This document shows positions 6,322-11,852 of a stretch of DNA of 11,852 nucleotides, piece by piece. This DNA comes from an uncultured Clostridia bacterium. Its GTDB lineage: Bacteria; Bacillota; Clostridia; Christensenellales; UBA1242. The DNA is taken from NCBI GenBank assembly GCA_945937975.1, contig CAMEUD010000031.1:1-11852 (forward strand), given 5' to 3'. The stretch's first letter is position 1; the number at the start of each line of letters is the position of its first letter. The position numbers were made by a program, and so were the translations under genes. The notes beneath the pieces are model-generated. The model saw only the letters and a list, made by a program, of their open reading frames with translations. It did not search any database and was not told the origin of the DNA.

Positions 6322-6954
6322 TTATATGCTCTTTAATATTCCAAATGAATCAACAAGGTCATCAATAGGTTTTATATTTTTATAGTCCAATTCATTTTTT
6401 GCACAGAATTTCCATAATTCATTATTTTCAATTTCTGAATCATTGATGCGATTTTCTATAAATGATTGAATCATAATGTCTTTATTTGCGTTCCCTTTTC
6501 CTGAAAATTTCTTTTTACCTTCAGATGGTGAGATTATTACTATACAATCATCTCCAAATTCTTCAAGAAGTTTAATTCTGAGAAAAGATTGATATAATGT
6601 TAAATCCAGTGTTGATGAAGAAATTGAACCATAACTAAAACCTTCTATACCTATAATAACTTCTTCATTTCCAATTTTTTCTTTTAATTTATCTACGATA
6701 AGTCGTGCGATATTTCTGGCAGAACTCATTTTTGTTTTTTGTTCTGACCTATAATCAGATTTATCAATATTTCGAGTATATGGAATTAGTTCAACAATAT
6801 CTGATATCATATTATGATATTGATATTTTTTTGATTTTGATTTTGTATAATCTTTTCCACCATCATCAAAAAAAGATAAAAACTCATAATGTCCATCTTT
6901 TTCAATACAAATAGACGGTGATGTGACTGAAAAATCTATTCCTACTTTTATCAT
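6322..6954 (-). CDS. RuvC-like Holliday junction resolvase
   Basis: This is a nuclease of the RNase H-like fold that should cut four-way junctions made by recombination-dependent replication, clearing branches before packaging. The acidic residues of the RuvC family are in place: D6 in KVGIDFSVTSPS, E104 in IGIEGFSYGS, and the D198/D199 to D202 pair in IDDLVDSFG near the C-terminus. The start at 6954 (MIKVGID, 210 residues) is preferred to an upstream ATG at 6993, because RuvC proteins begin with the first catalytic strand. A Lys/Gly-rich stretch, KKKFSGKGNANK (about 147-158), lies where RuvC proteins contact DNA. T4 itself uses the unrelated endonuclease VII for this task, so this would be a functional replacement. 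It lies convergent to the clamp. No copy of the common promoter was found on its 5' side. Confidence 0.8.
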   Translation of the reverse strand: MIKVGIDFSVTSPSICIEKDGHYEFLSFFDDGGKDYTKSKSKKYQYHNMISDIVELIPYTRNIDKSDYRSEQKTKMSSARNIARLIVDKLKEKIGNEEVIIGIEGFSYGSISSSTLDLTLYQSFLRIKLLEEFGDDCIVIISPSEGKKKFSGKGNANKDIMIQSFIENRINDSEIENNELWKFCAKNELDYKNIKPIDDLVDSFGILKSI

Positions 6955-7021
6955 ATTATATTTATGTGTATTTAAGTTATTATATAAAACCAAAAGAATT
7001 TCTGGATCTGAAAAATCAAGA

Positions 7022-7041
7022 AAAAAATCAATGGATTTTTT
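7022..7041 (-). terminator. Intrinsic terminator of the second module-array endonuclease gene
   Basis: An 8-bp stem (AAAAAATC, 7022-7029, with 7034-7041) around a 4-base loop overlaps the stop codon; read on the - strand it ends in a T-run. It is A/T-only except for one G-C pair, so strength is uncertain. Confidence 0.6.
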
Positions 7042-8314
7042 AGTTTAGAGATATATTATTGTCTTTTAAGTATGATACAATAATATCGATACATTCATCA
7101 AATTTAACTGAAAACACCTCTAAATAATTTAAGTTGTTTTCTTTTGCGATTAATCTTTTTTTAACATCTGTAATCGTCCATGTTTTTATTGCACATTTAT
7201 AATGATAACTTGTTTTGGCCTTCTCCTTCCATCTATTAAATTGAACCATATCAAGTTCATTATTATAATTGAATGGATGTGGTTTAGTTTTCAGAAATCC
7301 ATCAGAACCATGTGACCAATATCCTTGAATTTCAATATATATGTCATAATCAGGAAGATAAAAATCACATTTTGTAGGATACAGTTCTGAAATATATTCT
7401 CTAATATATTTTATATTATGCTGTTTGAAGAAATCAGATATCTGTTTTTCTAATTTAGATTGACCAAACGAATTGTTTTTCTTTTTTGTTATATATTGTT
7501 TTTCCAAAAATTCATCTGTTTGAGTATAATAATCATGGTTGTATTTAATATTGTTGGTTAATAAAACTCTTTGTTTATATTCATCTGTTTGTGAATAGTA
7601 AGGGACACCATATCGTTGAATATTTGTTTGCTGGGTTTTGTTCGTATATTCACCTGTTTGTGAATAATAAGGAACACCATATCTTGTAGTGTTGGTTTGT
7701 TGAGTTTTTTGTTTAATTTCTGTCAATCTATTTTTATATTCTATTGATTGTGAGTAATTTAACACATTGTATTTATTTTTACATGTGGTTTGTGATTTCT
7801 GAATCATATCAGGGATCATATATTTATATTCTTCTGATTGTGTGTAATTAGGAACATTATATTTTGATAAACATTTTTGTCTTGATTTGTTTTTAAAATC
7901 ATCAGATTGAACATAATAATCACAACCGAATTTTTTATTATTTTGTTTAATCAATTCTTGTTTAAATTTATCTGATTTAAAAATATTGTCTACACCATAT
8001 TTTTTTAAACATGTTTCGCGTTGTTTGTTTTTTTGATTTTCATCTGCAGATCTACATTTTAATGAACAAAATGTACGATATCCTTCTGTGAAATTTTTAT
8101 AGTGACATCTGTTTCCACAAGTGCAGATACCAAGTGATAAATCATAATCATTATGAAAATAGTGATAAAGTTTCTGACTGAATTTAAAATCAGCTGGGAA
8201 TGACAATGCAGAAATTTCATTATAGAAATGAGGGAAGTGTGATTTGAATACTTTTTCATTACAATAAGTGCTTGATTTTTTTGTAATGATATCAAATAAT
8301 TCATTTTTTGTCAT
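7040..8314 (-). CDS. Free-standing homing endonuclease-like protein: Cys-rich front, 7 modules, EDxHD-type nuclease
   Basis: The protein is 424 residues, starting at ATG 8314. Residues 1-90 resemble the front of the protein at 671-1927 (FKFSQKLYHYFHND against WKFSQKLYHFLQED), including the Cys cluster CTCGNRC and FCSLKC. Residues 101-275 hold seven modules of the type TNxxxYGVxxYxQTxEY. Modules 3 and 4 are longer (29-30 residues) and modules 5 and 6 are nearly identical. Residues 285-424 form a Vsr/EDxHD-type nuclease: E289 in SKLEKQIS, D317 in CDFYLPDY, E328 in IYIEIQGYWSHG with H335, and a later WTITDVKKR segment. It is probably a homing endonuclease, inferred from the family. It lies between the resolvase and SAM synthetase genes without visibly breaking either, so it may be an intergenic invader. 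Its leader runs through the divergent SAM synthetase promoter. Confidence 0.72.
   Translation of the reverse strand: MTKNELFDIITKKSSTYCNEKVFKSHFPHFYNEISALSFPADFKFSQKLYHYFHNDYDLSLGICTCGNRCHYKNFTEGYRTFCSLKCRSADENQKNKQRETCLKKYGVDNIFKSDKFKQELIKQNNKKFGCDYYVQSDDFKNKSRQKCLSKYNVPNYTQSEEYKYMIPDMIQKSQTTCKNKYNVLNYSQSIEYKNRLTEIKQKTQQTNTTRYGVPYYSQTGEYTNKTQQTNIQRYGVPYYSQTDEYKQRVLLTNNIKYNHDYYTQTDEFLEKQYITKKKNNSFGQSKLEKQISDFFKQHNIKYIREYISELYPTKCDFYLPDYDIYIEIQGYWSHGSDGFLKTKPHPFNYNNELDMVQFNRWKEKAKTSYHYKCAIKTWTITDVKKRLIAKENNLNYLEVFSVKFDECIDIIVSYLKDNNISLN
7490..8014 (-). repeat. Seven tandem coding modules with a recent 69-nt duplication
   Basis: These encode residues 101-275 of the endonuclease-like protein. 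Modules 5 (7628-7696) and 6 (7559-7627) share RYGVPYYSQT and much of their DNA, showing a recent 69-base tandem duplication. The unit length equals that of the array at 1013-1564. Confidence 0.8.
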
Positions 8315-8347
8315 TTTAATATTAAAAAATCTGATTTGTTTATAATG

Positions 8348-8366
8348 TTTTGTTATATTTATAGTG
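8348..8366 (+). promoter_or_regulatory. Phage promoter upstream of SAM synthetase gene
   Basis: TTTTGTTATATTTA is followed by TAGTGTTA; the predicted start is G8366, 23 bases before the ATG. A TTTG at 8335-8338 could serve as an upstream element of Bacteroidota type, but its spacing is shorter than usual. Confidence 0.68.
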
Positions 8367-8388
8367 TTAATAATTTAATTTTTAAAAG

Positions 8389-9192
8389 ATGATAGAGAAA
8401 GTTAATCCCGCACATCCAGATAAAGTTGCGGATAGAATTGCTGGAGCAATTGTAGATTATTGTTATACAAAACAAGAAAACCCAAAAGTTGCGGTTGAAG
8501 TTTTAATTGGTCATGGTCTGTGTACAATTATTGCAGAAACATCTGTAAAATTGACAGAAAAAAGTGTGAAATCCATTGTTGAAAGAATTGTTGGTGAAGA
8601 AATTAAGGTCAAACTTGTATCTGTAAATCAGGATGAACATCTTGCTTCAAACCAGGAAAATGAAATCCGTTGTGGGGATAATGGCATCTTTAAGGGAGAA
8701 CCATTGACAGATGAAGAGATGGAACTCACAAGGATTGCCCAGGAAATTTATCTGAAGTATCCTACAGATGGTAAGTATATTCTGGATGGTAATAAACTTA
8801 TTGTTTGTCAGAGTAATTGTGACTCTAATGAGTTGTTGAAGGAATTGACTGAAAACTATCCAGAATATGATATTACTGTTAATCCTCTTGGAGATTGGAC
8901 TGGTGGAACAAATGTTGATGCTGGTGCAACGAATAGAAAACTTGGTTCAGATATGGGTCATTCAGTTACAGGTGGTGGTCTTCATGGAAAAGATATTTCA
9001 AAGGGAGATTTATCAATAAATGTTTATGCATGGTTGAAGGCTCAGGAAACTGGTCGTACTAAACAATTTAGTTGTGCGATTGGTGATACGGAAATTGATG
9101 GAGAACCTTATTCTGAAATTGTCAAGATTGCGAAGGAATATGTAGATTCAATCGGAGGATTTGAAGAATTTGCATGTTGGGGTCTTTGGTAA
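8389..9192 (+). CDS. metK: Compact S-adenosylmethionine synthetase
   Basis: The enzyme makes AdoMet from methionine and ATP. Compared with E. coli MetK from memory, the active-site residues are kept: HPDK (H9, D11) for the catalytic His and Mg, GDNG (96-99) for GDQG, D127 and K129 for D163/K165, D177, R183 and K184 for D238, R244 and K245, and K201 and D207 for K265 and D271 in the GGGxxxGKD loop. The protein has 267 residues against about 384. It starts directly before HPDK and ends soon after the third-domain start with EFACWGLW, so the N-terminal strand, several loops and the C-terminal part are trimmed. It is therefore probably active but miniaturised. It stands alone with its own promoter and terminator. 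A likely role is to supply AdoMet for phage methyltransferases or to offset AdoMet loss in the infected cell; this is inferred. Confidence 0.9.
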   Translation: MIEKVNPAHPDKVADRIAGAIVDYCYTKQENPKVAVEVLIGHGLCTIIAETSVKLTEKSVKSIVERIVGEEIKVKLVSVNQDEHLASNQENEIRCGDNGIFKGEPLTDEEMELTRIAQEIYLKYPTDGKYILDGNKLIVCQSNCDSNELLKELTENYPEYDITVNPLGDWTGGTNVDAGATNRKLGSDMGHSVTGGGLHGKDISKGDLSINVYAWLKAQETGRTKQFSCAIGDTEIDGEPYSEIVKIAKEYVDSIGGFEEFACWGLW

Positions 9193-9196
9193 AAAT

Positions 9197-9226
9197 AAAA
9201 GGAGTAATTTAAGTTACTCCTTTTTT
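9197..9226 (+). terminator. Intrinsic terminator after SAM synthetase gene
   Basis: An 11-bp stem (AAAAGGAGTAA, 9197-9207, with 9214-9224) has a 6-base loop and a T-run. Confidence 0.88.
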
Positions 9227-9255
9227 AGTTTTAAGTGAATTAATATTTAACCATC

Positions 9256-9273
9256 TTTGTTATATTTAATGTA
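9256..9273 (+). promoter_or_regulatory. Phage promoter directly abutting the gp47 start codon
   Basis: TTTGTTATATTTAATGTATG: the core ends 5 bases before the ATG. Aligned with the other three copies, the predicted transcription start is A9273, the first base of the start codon, so the mRNA would be leaderless. Confidence 0.62.
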
Positions 9274-10319
9274 TGAAAGTATATTTTTTAGCAGATACTC
9301 ACCTCGGTATGAAAGGTGATAATGAAATATGGTTAAAAGAATGTTATGAATATTATATTAAATCTCTCATACCATATTTGAAAAAGAATGTTCAACCAGA
9401 TGATATCTTGATACATTGTGGTGATGTTTTTGATAATAGGTCAAATATTGGTATACAGACTATCAATGTCGCGATTACTTTATTTGAAAAGTTTTCAGAA
9501 ATATTTAATGACATCAGGATAATTGTAGGTAATCATGATATGATGAGAAAACATGATACCAAAATGACTTCTGTTAATATTTTAAAATACATACCAAATG
9601 TTAAAATATATTATAAACCATGTGTTGAAACAATTGCTGATAAATCAGTATTGTTTGTGCCTTGGATGGAAAATATAAATGAACAGAAATCATTATTACA
9701 GAAATACACTGTTGATTATGTTTTTGGACATTTAGAGATTGGTGGTGCCGTTATAAACAATAAAGGTGTCATGATGTCTGTTGATAAATCTATTTCTAAA
9801 TCAGAGTTTAAGAAAGCTGAAGTATTTGCTGGTCATATTCATATCCGACAAGATATAAAAAATGTCCATTATGTTGGATCACCATATCATAAAGATCGTG
9901 GTGATATAGGAAACACTAAAGGTATTACTGTTTTAGATATGGATAGTGGTGAACGAGAGTTTGTTGAAAATAAATTTTCACCAATTTTTATCGAAGAGTC
10001 AATTTATAATATTCTTGATAATACTATTGAAGAGTTAAAAGAGAAATGGAAACATAATATAATTGACTTGTTGGTTGATACGAATGACATCACTAAATGT
10101 GATTTTGAATCATTACGAGAAGAATTAATTAATATTGTGATGGAATTTAAGATTAAAACAATAGGTGACTTAAAAACATCATCAGTTAATATTGATACAC
10201 CAACAGAAATTAAGACATCTGAAGAATATTTGAATGATTATTTAGAACATAAAGATTTGACAGATACTAATAAACGATTGGTAAAAGAGTTATTTATAAG
10301 AATAAAAAATAAATTATGA
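9273..10319 (+). CDS. 47: SbcD/Mre11-like nuclease subunit (gp47-like)
   Basis: The protein is 348 residues (T4 gp47 is about 339). It belongs to the calcineurin-like metallophosphoesterases that pair with an SMC-type ATPase (gp46/SbcC/Rad50) to resect DNA ends for recombination-dependent replication. All metal-binding motifs are present: D8 and H10 in LADTHLG, GD at 50-51 in HCGDVFDN, GNHD at 86-89, H153 in FGHLEIGG, and GHIH at 187-190. The C-terminal third is helical and charged, as expected for the partner-binding region. The partner gene (46) is not in the window; the next genes are a GroES-like protein and a RecB-like nuclease. The ATG is fixed by the first strand (MKVYFLADTH) and lies only 5 bases after the promoter core. 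The stop overlaps the next start as ATGA. Confidence 0.9.
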   Translation: MKVYFLADTHLGMKGDNEIWLKECYEYYIKSLIPYLKKNVQPDDILIHCGDVFDNRSNIGIQTINVAITLFEKFSEIFNDIRIIVGNHDMMRKHDTKMTSVNILKYIPNVKIYYKPCVETIADKSVLFVPWMENINEQKSLLQKYTVDYVFGHLEIGGAVINNKGVMMSVDKSISKSEFKKAEVFAGHIHIRQDIKNVHYVGSPYHKDRGDIGNTKGITVLDMDSGEREFVENKFSPIFIEESIYNILDNTIEELKEKWKHNIIDLLVDTNDITKCDFESLREELINIVMEFKIKTIGDLKTSSVNIDTPTEIKTSEEYLNDYLEHKDLTDTNKRLVKELFIRIKNKL

Positions 10320-10576
10320 AAAAGTTAGATGCTGTTAATAATGTATTAATCATCAAAAAAGATAAAAGTGATGATGAATATTTAACAAATATAGATAAAA
10401 ACACAGCACAAATACCACAACCATATACTGGTTATATTGATAGTATTGGGTGTGAAACGGAATTTACCGTTGGTGAGCATATTGCATTTTGTGATTTGGG
10501 TGGTGTGTATATGATTATTGAAAATAAAGAGTATGTTGTTATTACACCTGAAATGGTTATAGGAGTTTTAAAATGA
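10316..10576 (+). CDS. GroES-like co-chaperonin (gp31-like role)
   Basis: This 86-residue protein overlaps the genes on both sides by ATGA, so translation is coupled. The pattern is that of GroES: a first strand NNVLIIKKDK, a flexible stretch (about 18-37) where GroES has its mobile loop, then GYIDSIG (39-45) for the GxVxxVG motif, FTVGEHIAF (50-58) for the KVGDxVxF motif, and the ending EYVVITPEMVIGVL. In T4, gp31 replaces GroES so that GroEL can fold the major capsid protein; a similar role is plausible. The hydrophobic tripeptide that grips GroEL is not obvious in the loop, so the GroEL partner or grip may differ. Similarity is in pattern rather than exact motif. Confidence 0.66.
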   Translation: MKKLDAVNNVLIIKKDKSDDEYLTNIDKNTAQIPQPYTGYIDSIGCETEFTVGEHIAFCDLGGVYMIIENKEYVVITPEMVIGVLK

Positions 10577-11415
10577 AAGATATAAATATTATAAGACAAG
10601 AAACTAGAGATTTAATTAAACAGAAGTTTAGTGAAATAAATTTTATTGAAGAAGGTCATAAGTATTTTATTGGAGAAAAAGAATATACCCCAGTATCTAA
10701 TATTATAAAATTATATGAACCTTATGTTAATTGGGATGAAAAGGCCGCTGGTTCAGCAAGAAAGTTGGGTAAAACAAAAGAAGAAGTACTATGGGATTGG
10801 AAATATAACAATTTAAGGAGTACTATTTCTGGAACTAGAACACACACTTTTGGAGAAAGTTATACTAATTTGATGTGTGGTCATCCAGAGTTGATTTGTG
10901 ATGATAATAAAAGACAATATCTGAAAGAGTATAATTTAATTATGCCCACTTATCCAAAAGAAGAAGCCGTCAAGAAATTTTATGATGAGAAACCAGAAAA
11001 TCTTCATTGTATTGGTGCGGAGTTAATGCTTTCCACAAGATATATGGAAAATGTAAAACCTATTTGTGGTACATGTGATATTTTGTTTTATGAAGAAAAT
11101 CTTGAAAATCCAGAAGAAAGTGGTTTTGTGTTAGGTGACTGGAAAACTAACAAATCACTCATAAAAGATTTCGCACGAAATAAAGGAATTTATATGGAGT
11201 ATCCTTTCATTTCAATGTATGATGAACCATTATCACATTATACGATTCAATTCAATTTATATCAGACAATGTTAGAAAGTATTGGTATCAAGGTGATTGG
11301 TAGAAAATTGATTTGGTTAAAAGAAGATGGAAATTATGAAGTCATTAATATAGAACGATTGGATGAAAGCTTAATGAATCATATTTTAAAAGATGAAGAT
11401 GATGATTTATTTTAA
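10573..11415 (+). CDS. RecB/Cas4-like PD-(D/E)XK nuclease
   Basis: The protein is 280 residues. The RecB-family nuclease pattern is complete and in order: GTRTH (87-91) with E95, E150 in CIGAE, D169 in GTCDILF, D189-W-K191 in LGDWKTNKS, and Q226 with Y230 in HYTIQFNLYQ. Such enzymes are exonucleases or flap nucleases acting on DNA ends. Beside gp47 it probably takes part in end processing during recombination or replication, but the substrate cannot be told from sequence. The start overlaps the preceding stop as ATGA, and an AGGAG (in ATAGGAGTTTTAAAATG) sits upstream, the one clear Shine-Dalgarno-like site among the starts examined here. The acidic tail DEDDDLF is unusual and could mediate protein binding. 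It is the last gene before a terminator. Confidence 0.8.
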   Translation: MKDINIIRQETRDLIKQKFSEINFIEEGHKYFIGEKEYTPVSNIIKLYEPYVNWDEKAAGSARKLGKTKEEVLWDWKYNNLRSTISGTRTHTFGESYTNLMCGHPELICDDNKRQYLKEYNLIMPTYPKEEAVKKFYDEKPENLHCIGAELMLSTRYMENVKPICGTCDILFYEENLENPEESGFVLGDWKTNKSLIKDFARNKGIYMEYPFISMYDEPLSHYTIQFNLYQTMLESIGIKVIGRKLIWLKEDGNYEVINIERLDESLMNHILKDEDDDLF

Positions 11416-11419
11416 AAAT

Positions 11420-11446
11420 GGAGTTACAAAGGTAACTCCTTTTTTT
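11420..11446 (+). terminator. Intrinsic terminator of the gp47 operon
   Basis: An 8-bp stem (GGAGTTAC, 11420-11427, with 11432-11439) has a 4-base loop and a run of seven Ts. Confidence 0.87.
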
Positions 11447-11448
11447 AT

Positions 11449-11456
11449 CATAAATA
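11449..11456 (+). promoter_or_regulatory. Possible T4-type late promoter
   Basis: CATAAATA matches seven of the eight bases of the T4 late element TATAAATA and lies 18 bases before the ATG of a likely head protein. One short element in AT-rich DNA is weak evidence. Confidence 0.33.
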
Positions 11457-11474
11457 ATCTATAAGAATTATCGT

Positions 11475-11852
11475 ATGATTAAGAAATTTAGTGAATTCAT
11501 AGAAGAAGGAATGTGGGGTTCCGCATTAAAAAGATCTAATACCGCTAAAGAAAGAAAAGATGATGAGGCAAATCGCATCCAAGAATTTATAAAGAATCAA
11601 TGGGAACCAGAATCTATTTATATAACTGATGGTAATGTAATTAATAGTAAAAGTTATATCATTATAAGTGATACGGATTTGGTAGATGGTAAACTTCCTT
11701 TTAAGTTCGGAAGAGTTGATAAAGATTTTTATTGTCGTGATTGTCCTTCACTCAAATCACTTAAAGGTGCACCACAAGAAGTATGTGAGAATTTTAGTTG
11801 TAGTAATTGTACTTCACTCACTTCACTTGAAGGTGCTCCACAAAAAGTAGGT
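11475..11852 (+). CDS. Probable internal head protein with capsid-targeting N-terminus and CTSLxSLEGAP repeats, 3' end outside window
   Basis: The frame is open for 126 codons to the window edge. The start MIKKFSEFIEEGMW resembles the T4 capsid-targeting peptide (about MKTYQEFIAEA, recalled from the internal proteins). It contains FIEE before Gly, a fit to the I/L-x-E site of the T4 prohead protease. A charged segment follows, KRSNTAKERKDDEANR, which is common in packaged proteins. From about residue 85 there are repeats of the leucine-rich type, DCPSLKSLKGAPQEV and NCTSLTSLEGAPQKV, about 23 residues apart, of a kind often seen in large phages. The function of these repeats is not known to me. 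Packaging of the protein in the head is inferred from the N-terminus alone. The upstream terminator isolates the gene, and a late-promoter-like element sits in its leader. Confidence 0.6.
   Translation, partial: MIKKFSEFIEEGMWGSALKRSNTAKERKDDEANRIQEFIKNQWEPESIYITDGNVINSKSYIIISDTDLVDGKLPFKFGRVDKDFYCRDCPSLKSLKGAPQEVCENFSCSNCTSLTSLEGAPQKVG

Noticed and set aside
6955..6970. TTATATTTATGTGTA on the + strand resembles the promoter family.
   Set aside because: It has one base less in the spacer, lacks the TTTG, and would point into the antisense of the endonuclease gene; no + gene follows.
7486..7503. TTTTTTGTTATATATTG on the + strand resembles the promoter core.
   Set aside because: It lies inside a gene on the opposite strand with no + gene downstream, and the core is mismatched.
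5284..9192. The polymerase and the SAM synthetase both end in GLW before TAA, hinting at a shared clamp-binding tail.
   Set aside because: In the SAM synthetase this stretch falls where ordinary MetK has its GHFGR-like segment, so three shared residues are probably chance.

Overview
This window is a piece of a T4-like (myovirus-type) phage genome. It carries a family B DNA polymerase with T4 gp43-like sequence, a gp45-like sliding clamp, a gp47/SbcD-like nuclease, a GroES-like co-chaperonin and a RecB-like nuclease. A protein at the right edge begins with what looks like a T4-style capsid-targeting peptide. The DNA is very AT-rich. Most gene starts have an A/T-rich leader without a Shine-Dalgarno sequence, and promoters read TTTGTTATATTTA. 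Both traits fit a Bacteroidota host, but host assignment is inference.

Layout from left to right. (1) The 3' part of an amino-methyltransferase gene (1-663, +) ends at a hairpin terminator shared with a convergent homing-endonuclease-like gene (671-1927, -) that carries eight exact 23-residue modules. (2) At 2008-5295 lies a broken DNA polymerase gene. The first piece holds polymerase motifs B and C and stops shortly after YIDTD and the first 61 residues of an intein. A separate Vsr/EDxHD-type endonuclease gene (2502-3701) follows. The last piece holds the rest of the intein and the polymerase C-terminus. All three reading frames overlap at their ends. The exonuclease domain and polymerase motif A are absent from the window, so the polymerase appears to be made from at least three genes. 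(3) The sliding clamp (5368-6225, +) ends at a bidirectional terminator facing a RuvC-like resolvase (6322-6954, -). (4) A second module-array endonuclease (7040-8314, -) follows; it has the same front end as the first but a different nuclease domain. (5) Next is a compact S-adenosylmethionine synthetase (8389-9192, +) with its own promoter and terminator. (6) A tightly coupled operon follows (9273-11415, +): gp47/SbcD nuclease, GroES-like protein and RecB-like nuclease, joined by ATGA overlaps. (7) The window ends in a probable internal head protein with CTSLxSLEGAP-type repeats, open at the right edge.

How it fits together: polymerase, clamp, resolvase, gp47 and RecB-like nuclease form a replication-recombination block. 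The SAM synthetase could feed methyltransferases such as the one at the left edge. Three endonuclease genes take up about 31% of the window, and one has ended up inside the polymerase motif C intein. The most notable system is this fractured polymerase, whose product should need protein trans-splicing. Its intein is cut between blocks A and B instead of at the usual site. A four-copy promoter family (with a possible fifth, internal copy) drives the main replication genes and predicts a leaderless gp47 mRNA.
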